Below are positions 1 through 5,227 of a stretch of DNA of 5,227 nucleotides, piece by piece. Position numbers and translations under genes: made by a program. Source of the stretch: Chloroflexota bacterium (GTDB taxonomy: Bacteria > Chloroflexota > Dehalococcoidia > Lucifugimonadales > UBA3495). Position 1 is the stretch's first letter. Each line of letters starts with the position of its first letter. The notes under the pieces are model-generated. The model was not told where the DNA came from. It saw only the letters and a list, made by a program, of their open reading frames with translations, and ran no database searches. The stretch is taken from assembly GCA_022561675.1 (NCBI GenBank), contig JADFQT010000186.1, positions 1-5,227 on the forward strand. The letters run 5' to 3'.

Positions 1-79
1 CAGCCCCCATTGAGGGCTAACCCGGGGCCAAAGGCGCCTCATGTAAGATGTTCCGACATCGCCGAGGCCTGCGCGGTTA
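1..79. other. Left edge, no supported gene
   Basis: I find no recognisable gene here. Plus frame 1 is open from the window edge to a TAA at 127-129, but its 42 codons resemble nothing I know, so it may be chance or the end of an upstream gene. Two small inverted repeats are visible: AGCCC (2-6) with GGGCT (14-18), and GATGT (47-51) with ACATC (56-60) around a TCCG loop. Neither is followed by a T-run, so I do not call a terminator. A TAAGAT at 44-49 could serve as a -10 box, but no acceptable -35 lies 16-18 bp upstream, so the promoter of the next gene is not identified. Confidence 0.4.
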
Positions 80-970
80 TTGCCCTACACTTTTCCCGTC
101 TCGCTGGCGCCTGTCTCGTCGGCGTTTAATCATAGCCACGGCGGTCTGCCCTGGCGGTTCCTGGCGATCAGCACGCGAAACGTGGTTTTGGTGACCATCT
201 CCCCTACTCGAAACGCCACTCCAAATACCCCCCAAATTTCCGGGGCGAGGCGGCGATGGCTAGTGCCCGGGCTGGAGGTAGGGCTCTACCTGGGGTGTTA
301 CCTGGTCTATTGGATTACCCGGGGGCTGCTGTTCGATGAATCGGCAGCCCTGCTAAATGCAGAAAGAGTCATCTCGATCGAGAGAAGCCTGGGCATTTTT
401 GTGGAGCCGGCGTGGCAGAGTTGGTTGGTGGACCAAGGCCCCGGCCTGCTAATCTTTTTCAATTGGGTCTATATCATCACCTACTGGCCCATCATCCTGG
501 GCATGGGCCTGGTGCTGTACCTGCATCGCCGCACCAAGTACTACTACTACAGAAACGTCCTGGTCCTAAACCTGTTGCTGGCCTTGACCTTCTTTTTGCT
601 GCTGCCGGTGGCGCCGCCCTTCAAGTCGGTGCCTGGCCTTCTGGATTCGATCCAAACCTACGGCCCCACCTTCTACGGCAGTCCCCAGATGACCGCCTTT
701 TACAACACCAACGCCGCGGTACCCAGCCTGCACTTTAGCTGGACCGCGATTTTCGGGGTGCTGTTCTACCGGTCGATGACGGGTTGGCGTAAATACCTGG
801 GTATTCTCTACCCCGTGTTGACCTTCAGCGCCATCGTTATTACCGGCAACCATTTTATCTTGGACGCTGCGGTAGGAGGAATTCTGGTAGCGTTATCCTT
901 CGGTCTGGTGGAGTGGGCTCAGAGACGGGGCTTCCGTTTGCCCCAGGAGTTAACGGTGAGGAGTCGGTAA
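80..970 (+). CDS. PAP2/AUR1-type phosphatase-like integral membrane protein
   Basis: This is a multi-pass membrane protein of the PAP2 superfamily, closest in appearance to the PAP2_3/AUR1 (inositolphosphotransferase-like) branch, whose members dephosphorylate or transfer lipid phosphate head groups. With the TTG at 80 as start it has 296 residues. Hydrophobic segments lie near residues 66-85, 121-147, 159-178, 219-231, 239-256 and 259-277. The signature motif 2 is VPSLHFS (His218) and motif 3 is GNHFILD (His258, Asp262), so the nucleophile-activating His/Asp set is present. The N-terminal NAERVISIERSLGI element (93-106) is typical of this branch. Motif 1 is weak: PVAPPFK stands where PPR is usual. 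The first 34-37 residues are not membrane-like and have no good ribosome binding site. GTG at 182, 191 or 263 are alternative starts. Substrate cannot be told from sequence. It converges on the following minus-strand gene. Confidence 0.85.
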   Translation: MPYTFPVSLAPVSSAFNHSHGGLPWRFLAISTRNVVLVTISPTRNATPNTPQISGARRRWLVPGLEVGLYLGCYLVYWITRGLLFDESAALLNAERVISIERSLGIFVEPAWQSWLVDQGPGLLIFFNWVYIITYWPIILGMGLVLYLHRRTKYYYYRNVLVLNLLLALTFFLLLPVAPPFKSVPGLLDSIQTYGPTFYGSPQMTAFYNTNAAVPSLHFSWTAIFGVLFYRSMTGWRKYLGILYPVLTFSAIVITGNHFILDAAVGGILVALSFGLVEWAQRRGFRLPQELTVRSR

Positions 971-1012
971 GCCGCAAGTACGGGGAGTGGCGTCTTTTCC
1001 GAGATAGGAGCC

Positions 1013-1082
1013 AGGAGGAGAAATTATGCGCCGAGACCACCGGCCTGGTATGTCGGACCGAAAAAAAGCATTAATGTATTGA
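1013..1082 (+). other. Possible 18-codon mini-ORF with strong Shine-Dalgarno
   Basis: A perfect AGGAGG at 1013-1018 (within AGGAGGAG) lies 7 nt before an ATG at 1026 that opens an 18-codon frame, MRRDHRPGMSDRKKALMY, ending in TGA at 1080-1082. It starts 55 nt after the stop of the PAP2-like gene, so it could share its transcript, and it runs antisense to the 3' end of the zinc-ribbon membrane protein gene. The ATG overlaps that gene's stop codon on the other strand. The peptide is basic and has no family I recognise. The purine-rich stretch may simply be chance, so this is a candidate rather than a called gene. Confidence 0.15.
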
Positions 1083-1806
1083 ACCAGATCCAGAGGCCAA
1101 CCACTAGCAGGATTATCTCTACCGCGCTAATTTTGGCGCTCACCAAGGGCACTCCACCGGAGATCACCTCCGGCAGGCTGGCCCAATAGCGGTTTAGATT
1201 TCCCTGCACCTGGAGCAGTATACCTGCCGATAGGGCGGTAGACACAAGATTTAGGATCTTGAATACCACTACAGTCCTCTGGGACAGCTCGCCAAAGTCG
1301 GCGACCAAATCTAGGATCGTGAGTGCCGACTCAGGCCTTTGAGCCAACTCCCCAAGGGCTGTCGGCAGTCCAAACAAAAAAAGCAACGATGCGATTATCC
1401 TGATCACGACTGCCCAACCCGGGCTCAGGGAGTTGGGCACGCCCGAGTTGATCATCAGCTCTTTGTAGGCGCGAACATGGGCGTGCACCCTAAACCAACC
1501 GTATATGGGCACGAACTGGGTCAATGAATGCCAGACTGGAAAAACCTCTTGGCCGGTATGATCCCGGTATTGCTTCCAGGTCAAGTAAAACCAGTAGAAG
1601 AGATACAGTCCGGAGGACAGGGCTACCATCACCAGAAACCGGGTCGGAGAGATGTAATTGGGCAAAACCCGGACGGCCGTTTCCGGTACTGGAGCTGGCT
1701 CGACCGTCGGCCTGCCGGCTACCGATGCAGCAAGGGACGCGCCGCAGTGGCGGCAAAACCGTTCGTTAGCTTCAGATTCAGTACCGCAATTCTGGCAGAA
1801 TGGCAT
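1024..1806 (-). CDS. Zinc-ribbon membrane protein, DUF4234-like
   Basis: A 260-residue protein with an N-terminal zinc ribbon and a multi-helix membrane body. The ribbon has Cys4 and Cys7 (CQNC) and Cys18 and Cys21 (CRHC), a two-knuckle metal site of the kind common in bacterial membrane proteins of unknown role. A Pro/Ala/Val-rich linker (about 25-50) precedes hydrophobic segments near 56-76, 131-150, 178-200 and 228-249. The GLYLFYWFYLTWKQYRDH stretch followed by FVPIYGWFRVHAHVRAYKEL resembles the DUF4234 or related pattern in which a short helix is followed by charged amphipathic loops. I chose the ATG at 1806 because the ribbon begins at once and a promoter-like element lies just upstream. 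A TTG at 1875 in the same frame would add 23 residues containing another CxxC (CHPC), but it would place the start inside that promoter. No Shine-Dalgarno is evident for either start. Function unknown. Likely a single-gene transcript. Confidence 0.8.
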   Translation of the reverse strand: MPFCQNCGTESEANERFCRHCGASLAASVAGRPTVEPAPVPETAVRVLPNYISPTRFLVMVALSSGLYLFYWFYLTWKQYRDHTGQEVFPVWHSLTQFVPIYGWFRVHAHVRAYKELMINSGVPNSLSPGWAVVIRIIASLLFLFGLPTALGELAQRPESALTILDLVADFGELSQRTVVVFKILNLVSTALSAGILLQVQGNLNRYWASLPEVISGGVPLVSAKISAVEIILLVVGLWIWFNTLMLFFGPTYQAGGLGA

Positions 1807-1845
1807 GCTGGTTGACCGGAGGCACGGATGGCAGTGGCTGCCCTG

Positions 1846-1875
1846 ATTGTCGTAGGAATTTAACGTCTGCGTCAA
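1846..1875 (-). promoter_or_regulatory. Candidate sigma70-type promoter for the zinc-ribbon gene
   Basis: On the minus strand TTGACG (1875-1870, five of six matches to the -35 consensus) and GACAAT (1851-1846, four of six to the -10) are separated by 18 bp. Transcription would begin around 1838-1840 and leave a leader of about 33 nt before the ATG at 1806. The match is plausible but unverified, and consensus boxes in an uncharacterised phylum are weak evidence. Confidence 0.4.
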
Positions 1876-1972
1876 GGAGAGGCGCTGCGCAATTAGTCCA
1901 AATTGCTAGGCGGCTTAGGGCATCGAACCAGGGAACTAGCTCCGGAGCCGGGTAGCGGGTGTTGGGGTGATT
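1876..1972. other. Intergenic region between the VWA gene and the zinc-ribbon gene
   Basis: This 97-bp gap lies downstream of the VWA stop codon and upstream of the zinc-ribbon gene. Besides the 1889-1906 inverted repeat it contains the 10-bp palindrome GCTCCGGAGC at 1939-1948. I see no hairpin with a following T-run in the minus direction, so no intrinsic terminator is called for the VWA transcript. Confidence 0.5.
1889..1906. repeat. Inverted repeat upstream of the candidate promoter
   Basis: GCAATT (1889-1894) and AATTGC (1901-1906) form a perfect 6-bp inverted repeat around a 6-nt spacer. It ends 14 bp upstream of the candidate -35 box of the zinc-ribbon gene, where an activator or repressor dimer could bind. 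As a hairpin it lacks a T-run and would be a poor terminator for the VWA transcript that runs into it. Confidence 0.3.
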
Positions 1973-3370
1973 TCAAGTCCTCCGCTGTCCCCACAGCGGA
2001 TGTCGAAAGGTGGAGGCTAGAGCCGGGTTTATCTCTCTTGCTGGTTTGGCGGTCCCCTGAAATTCCGGGTTGCCGGCAACAATTTCGGGAACGCCCGCCT
2101 GGACCCGGACTGCGTGGACCCTGGATAGTGACGGCTGTTTTCGCGGCTCCAGGTCGTTCAGATGGTGAGCTAAGGCTTGAAGGCTGTCGAAGTTGTGGAC
2201 CGGTAGGAAGTTGTCGACGTACGGCAGGGCCGCTTGCAGTCCTTGAGTCAAAGGCTCAAAGGTGGGAGAGCCCAGCAGGGGATTCAACCAAATTAGGCGG
2301 CGGCAACTTCGTTGGAGCCGCGCCATCTCTCTGGACAGCAGCTCCGGCTCACCCCGGTCCCAGCCGTCGGATATGATCAAGACCACGCCCTTACTAACCG
2401 GAATCCGGCGGGACCACTGGAAGTTGAAGCTCCGCAAAGCTTCCCCGATGCGGGTTCCCCCGGCCCAGTCGGGCACTGCCCGGGAGACCTGGGTCACCGC
2501 TTCGTCAATACTGCGGTATTTAAGTTGGCGGGTAATCCGGGTGAGCCTGGTGGCGAAAAGGAACGCTTCCACCTGTCCCAGCTCACCGGCAACGCTGTGA
2601 ATGAAGTGCAGCAGCATGCGGGTGTAGCGCTCCATGGAACCGCTGACATCGCAAATCAGCACCAGGGACCGGGGCTTGGTCTTGAGCTGACGATGCGCCA
2701 GCTCAAGCAGCTCGCCGCCGTGCTTCAAGTTGCGCCGAAATGTCCTTCGCAAATCGATCTGGGACCCAGGGCCTGGTATCCTTCTCCGGCTGCGCCGCCG
2801 CCCCAGGTCCCAGGCCAGTTCCGCCATCATCTGCCGGGCTTGTTCCATTTCATCGGTCGTAAAATGGGCAAAGTCCTTGGCCCGGAGCACCTCCCTGGCG
2901 CTGAAGGTGCGGGTCAGGTCCACCGCAGGCTGCGCTGCCTCATCGGCGGAGGATTCCCGATCCTGCGACTGCCCCTCCTCATCGCCAGAGGCCGGCCGAA
3001 CCTGGGGGGCCCGGTAACGGCGCTGCTCCCCCATGGAGCGAAGGTCTCTGGTGGTTTGCTCGGCGGAGGGTCTCCGCCAGAATACCTGAAATGCTTCGTC
3101 GAATAGGGGCAAATCCGGCTTGCGATGGACCAGGAGGCAGCGGGCGGCGTGGCGAAAATCCTGCTTGTGACCTACCGGCACGTCCTCGGTGGCCCGCACC
3201 AAGTCCAGCATGTTCGCGGAGCCGAAATTCAGGCCCATGCGGCGCAGCACCTCTCCAAACAACATCAGGTTTTGGAGCAGGGCCTCCGGCTTATCTTCCG
3301 GGGTGGACCCAGCAGGCGGGGTGGCCCCGCCGCCCGATCCGGTCTCCGGTTCAATCTCCGGGGGAGTCAC
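1973..3370 (-). CDS. CoxE-like VWA domain protein
   Basis: A 465-residue soluble protein of the CoxE-type VWA family, the usual partner of CoxD/MoxR AAA+ ATPases in maturation of metalloenzymes such as CO dehydrogenase. After a Pro/Gly-rich N-terminus (1-28) comes a helical region (29-100), an acidic, low-complexity linker (about 120-150), an Arg-rich stretch (190-214), and the VWA domain (about 234-405). The metal-ion-dependent adhesion site is complete: DVSGS (Asp241, Ser243, Ser245), Thr306 in GGTRIGEAL, and Asp335 in ISDGWDRGE. The domain normally ends near VHNFDSLQALAHHL (391-404), yet about 58 further residues follow with no recognised motif. The GTG start overlaps the preceding stop codon in GTGA, with GGAGAGG five bases upstream. 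It likely acts with the MoxR protein encoded two genes upstream. The specific client cannot be named, so I give no gene symbol. Confidence 0.88.
   Translation of the reverse strand: MTPPEIEPETGSGGGATPPAGSTPEDKPEALLQNLMLFGEVLRRMGLNFGSANMLDLVRATEDVPVGHKQDFRHAARCLLVHRKPDLPLFDEAFQVFWRRPSAEQTTRDLRSMGEQRRYRAPQVRPASGDEEGQSQDRESSADEAAQPAVDLTRTFSAREVLRAKDFAHFTTDEMEQARQMMAELAWDLGRRRSRRRIPGPGSQIDLRRTFRRNLKHGGELLELAHRQLKTKPRSLVLICDVSGSMERYTRMLLHFIHSVAGELGQVEAFLFATRLTRITRQLKYRSIDEAVTQVSRAVPDWAGGTRIGEALRSFNFQWSRRIPVSKGVVLIISDGWDRGEPELLSREMARLQRSCRRLIWLNPLLGSPTFEPLTQGLQAALPYVDNFLPVHNFDSLQALAHHLNDLEPRKQPSLSRVHAVRVQAGVPEIVAGNPEFQGTAKPAREINPALASTFRHPLWGQRRT
1981..2000. repeat. Perfect 8-bp hairpin at the end of the VWA gene
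   Basis: TCCGCTGT (1981-1988) and ACAGCGGA (1993-2000) pair perfectly around a CCCC loop (GGGG in the minus-strand transcript). The element covers the last codons of the VWA reading frame, five bases short of its TGA (1975-1973). It is not followed by a T-run, so it is not a classical intrinsic terminator, but it could stabilise the 3' end of the mRNA or mark an element that once lay outside the gene. Confidence 0.55.
2056..2089. repeat. Bulged inverted repeat inside the VWA C-terminal extension
   Basis: CCTGAAATT (2056-2064) pairs with AATTTCGGG (2081-2089) over nine positions with one G-T wobble. Inside it, GTTG (2069-2072) pairs with CAAC (2077-2080) around a CCGG loop, with a 4-nt CCGG bulge at 2065-2068. 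The inner part is a 12-bp palindrome, GTTGCCGGCAAC. It falls within the codons for the unusual C-terminal tail of the VWA protein, not in the conserved domain. Confidence 0.5.
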
Positions 3371-3382
3371 AGGAACCTCTCC
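3367..3382 (-). promoter_or_regulatory. GTGA start/stop overlap with Shine-Dalgarno
   Basis: On the minus strand the oxidoreductase stop TGA (3369-3367) shares bases with the VWA start GTG (3370-3368). A good ribosome binding site, GGAGAGG, sits at 3382-3376 with 5-nt spacing, inside the last oxidoreductase codons. This fixes the VWA start and indicates translational coupling of the two genes on one mRNA. Confidence 0.8.
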
Positions 3383-4518
3383 GGGCGGTAGGGAGACAGG
3401 CTTTCCACGCGGACACCATCCACTATCTCAATGGCTGCCAGCTCGCCGATGAGGGGCGCCAGGGTTACCCCGCTGTGGGTCAGCGCTATGTAGACGTTGG
3501 GGGCTGCTTCAGTAGAATTTGGAGCCGGGAACCCCAGAACCGGATAGCCGTCCAAGGGCATTGGGCGGTAGCCAACCGGCACGGTAATTGCCCGGGCCCC
3601 CGCCAGGGACGGCAGGTAATGAATAGCACGACCCAGCAGATCGTCGGCATGGGCCTGGGTGTCGTCCCGTCGCAGGCTCTCCTGATTACCCTCCCCGATC
3701 ATCAAGCTCCCGTCGTGGCATTGCCGCAGATGAATCTCGGATCGAACCAAGGCCGGGTGATCCGGGTCCAGGGCCGGAGCGTAGACCACCGGCACCGTTG
3801 GGAGCAGCGGAGGTCGAGGGTCGGTCCGGATGACCACGCCGGGACTTTCTTCCTGGGGAACATGAACTCCGGCTTTAGCCGCCAGCTCGGTGGTACTCAC
3901 TCCGGCTGCCAGCACCACCACATCGCAGGGCAGGCTGCCGCCGCTGGTCTCCAGGCTCTCGACCCTGGGCCTTCCCTTGCTCCGGGCGAAAGCGGTTACC
4001 GAGGTTCCCTCCACCAGCTTGGCTCCCAACTCCCTTGCCCGCCACAGGCAAGCATCTACCACCATTTGGGGTTCGACCTGCCCCTCAATTTCGCTGAATT
4101 CCGCCGCCGTCACCGTGCCCAAGGACAACTCCGGCGCCAAACGGTGCAGCTCCGCCTCATCCAATAGCCGGGAGGGATAACCCCACTCCTGGAGCTGGCC
4201 CACTCGCTCTTTCAGGGCGGCCGCTCCTTCAGAAGTGGCTTCCCAGCTGAGCTTGCCGCCCCAGCGTAATCCAACGTCGCAGCCCAACCGCTGGGCGAAA
4301 CGGTCCCACATTTCCAGGGAACGGCGGTTCAGGTCGTGGTAGGCCGCGGGGCTTTTGGCACCGGCGTTAATCCAGGCAAAGGAATGGCTGGATGCGCCGA
4401 ATCCCGCCTTGCCGGAGTCAACGACCGTTACCCGAGCCCCTCGCTGAGTCAGGTGATAGGCGATGGAGGCTCCGACGATTCCGGCGCCGACCACGACCAC
4501 TTGCAGCCGGGTTTTCAA
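3367..4518 (-). CDS. DAO-family FAD-dependent oxidoreductase
   Basis: A 383-residue flavoprotein of the DAO superfamily (DadA, sarcosine oxidase and glycine oxidase relatives), which oxidises C-N bonds of amino acids or secondary amines using bound FAD. The N-terminal Rossmann motif is VVVVGAGIVGASIAYHL (GxGxxG at 11-16), with Asp34 at the end of the second strand for the ribose. The C-terminal FAD-binding segment shows GYRPMPLDGYPVLG and ALTHSGVTLAP, where the second motif has THSG in place of the frequent GHSG. There is no transmembrane segment or signal peptide, so it is probably cytosolic. I chose the TTG at 4518 because the frame upstream overlaps the MoxR coding sequence and does not look like protein. 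GTG at 4500 is the other option. A GGAG lies 12 nt before the TTG, a weak site. It follows the MoxR stop by 28 bp and overlaps the VWA start by four bases. Substrate unknown. Confidence 0.88.
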   Translation of the reverse strand: MKTRLQVVVVGAGIVGASIAYHLTQRGARVTVVDSGKAGFGASSHSFAWINAGAKSPAAYHDLNRRSLEMWDRFAQRLGCDVGLRWGGKLSWEATSEGAAALKERVGQLQEWGYPSRLLDEAELHRLAPELSLGTVTAAEFSEIEGQVEPQMVVDACLWRARELGAKLVEGTSVTAFARSKGRPRVESLETSGGSLPCDVVVLAAGVSTTELAAKAGVHVPQEESPGVVIRTDPRPPLLPTVPVVYAPALDPDHPALVRSEIHLRQCHDGSLMIGEGNQESLRRDDTQAHADDLLGRAIHYLPSLAGARAITVPVGYRPMPLDGYPVLGFPAPNSTEAAPNVYIALTHSGVTLAPLIGELAAIEIVDGVRVESLSPYRPERFL

Positions 4519-4546
4519 ATCCGCCCCATTCTCCAGGCCGCCGGGT

Positions 4547-5227
4547 TCACGCGCCGCCGCCCCGGCCGCCGCGTCGTGGTCCCCTATTTTGGGAACGTTC
4601 CAGTAAGGCGTGTATCGGCTCCCCTCGCACCTGCTCAATATCGTCCTGGTACTTGAGCATAATGCCCAATGTGTCCTCAATTACCTGGGGATCGAGAGTG
4701 GTTTGATTCAAGGCCAGCAATGCGGCGGTCCAGTCCAGGGTCTCCGAGACACCCGGAATCTTGAAAAGCTCCGTTTCCCGCAGCTCTTGGATGAATCCGG
4801 TAACCTGCTCCGCCAACCGCCGGGGAGCATCGGGTAGGCGGGATGTAACTATCTGCAACTCCTTCTGGTAGTCGGGATAATCGACCCAATAGTAGAGGCA
4901 GCGCCGCTTCAGGGCGTCATGGATCTCCCTGGTTCGGTTGGAGGTAATCACCACTATGGGGGGATGGACGGCGCGAAAGGTCCCCAACTCCGGAATGGTA
5001 ATCTGAAAGTCGCCCAGCAACTCCAGCAGAAAACCCTCAAACTCCTCATCGGCCCGGTCCAGCTCGTCGATCAGCAATACCGGCGGCCCTTCCCGGCTTT
5101 CATCTATCGCCTGGAGCAGCGGGCGCTTGATCAGGAATCGCTCATCGAAAAGGTCTTTGGCGGCAGTCTGCCGGTCCACTTCTCCGCCAGCCTCCATCAG
5201 GCGTATCTCCAGCAACTGCCGGGTGTG
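4547..5227 (-). CDS. MoxR-family AAA+ ATPase, CoxD-like (5' end cut by window edge)
   Basis: The C-terminal 226 residues of a MoxR-family AAA+ ATPase of the CoxD/GvpN/NorQ type. The reading frame continues past the right edge (the codons at the edge read HTRQLLEIRL), so the TTG at 5215 is not the start, and the N-terminus with Walker A is outside. Visible are Walker B, PPVLLIDELDRADEEF, the pre-sensor VTIPELGTF-like stretch (here ITIPELGTF), sensor 1 with ITSNRTREIHDALKRRC carrying the arginine finger region, and the WVDYP motif typical of this subfamily. The C-terminal helical lid includes LGIMLKYQDDIEQVRGE. The protein ends in a Gly/Arg-rich tail (RGPRRGGRGGGA). Family members use ATP to remodel a client, usually with a VWA partner, and the CoxE-like gene two genes downstream is the obvious candidate. 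Client unknown, cytosolic. Confidence 0.9.
   Translation of the reverse strand, partial: HTRQLLEIRLMEAGGEVDRQTAAKDLFDERFLIKRPLLQAIDESREGPPVLLIDELDRADEEFEGFLLELLGDFQITIPELGTFRAVHPPIVVITSNRTREIHDALKRRCLYYWVDYPDYQKELQIVTSRLPDAPRRLAEQVTGFIQELRETELFKIPGVSETLDWTAALLALNQTTLDPQVIEDTLGIMLKYQDDIEQVRGEPIHALLERSQNRGPRRGGRGGGA

Noticed and set aside
971..1023. Possible bidirectional terminator between the convergent genes
   Set aside because: No inverted repeat with a flanking T-run on either strand. The only T-rich stretch (cgtcttttcc) follows no stem.
1061..1067. Run of seven A residues as a possible frameshift site
   Set aside because: The run encodes ordinary residues within the conserved C-terminus of the zinc-ribbon membrane protein and the frame is intact on both sides.
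1905..1995. tRNA-like pieces on the minus strand (GCGGACTTGAAATC resembling a tRNA-Ser anticodon arm, and GGTTCGA resembling a T-loop)
   Set aside because: The anticodon stem does not close, the T-stem does not pair, and no D-arm or acceptor stem can be formed, so this is chance similarity.
2312..3106. Long plus-strand open frame of 264 codons antisense to the VWA gene
   Set aside because: It lies fully opposite a protein with a complete MIDAS set. Its translation is rich in Pro, Gly and Arg with no domain, as expected for the complement of GC-rich coding DNA.
3091..4167. Plus-strand open frame of 358 codons antisense to the FAD oxidoreductase
   Set aside because: Shadow of a clear DAO-family gene. 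The translation has no recognisable family, membrane segment or motif.
4519..4680. 54-residue upstream extension of the FAD oxidoreductase frame
   Set aside because: It overlaps the conserved lid region of the MoxR ATPase in another frame and reads as non-protein-like sequence, while flavoproteins of this family begin a few residues before GxGxxG.

Overview
The window (5227 bp, GC-rich by eye, coding on both strands) looks like chromosomal DNA from a free-living bacterium with moderately high GC. The gene families (a CoxD-type MoxR ATPase, a CoxE-type VWA protein, a DadA-type flavoprotein, a zinc-ribbon membrane protein and an AUR1-like PAP2 protein) and the use of GTG and TTG starts recall environmental Chloroflexota (SAR202 or Dehalococcoidia-like) or Actinomycetota genomes. 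That placement is an impression only, because no rRNA or other marker gene is present. I see no tRNA, rRNA, CRISPR array, transposase, integrase or att site.

Layout. The left end (1-79) holds no recognisable gene. A PAP2/AUR1-type membrane phosphatase-like gene runs rightward to 970. It converges, across a 53-bp gap, on a leftward gene for a double-zinc-knuckle plus multi-helix membrane protein (stop at 1024, preferred ATG at 1806, plausible promoter at 1846-1875). A short intergenic stretch (1876-1972) follows. The rest is a leftward gene run read from the right edge: the C-terminal three quarters of a MoxR-family AAA+ ATPase (cut by the window edge), a DAO-family FAD-dependent oxidoreductase 28 bp downstream, and a CoxE-like VWA protein whose GTG start overlaps the oxidoreductase stop codon in a GTGA tetranucleotide.

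How the genes fit together. MoxR AAA+ ATPases and VWA proteins of the CoxD/CoxE, NorQ/NorD and CbbQ/CbbO type work as pairs that remodel or insert cofactors into a client enzyme. Here the two are separated by a flavin-dependent amine or amino-acid dehydrogenase-like gene that is apparently translationally coupled to the VWA gene. This arrangement is the most interesting feature of the window, because it raises the question of whether the flavoenzyme is a client or functional partner of the pair. The VWA protein also has a C-terminal tail of about 58 residues beyond its expected domain end. The DNA encoding that tail holds two clear inverted repeats, so the tail may be recently acquired read-through rather than a conserved domain. 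The two left-hand genes are probably unrelated membrane proteins.
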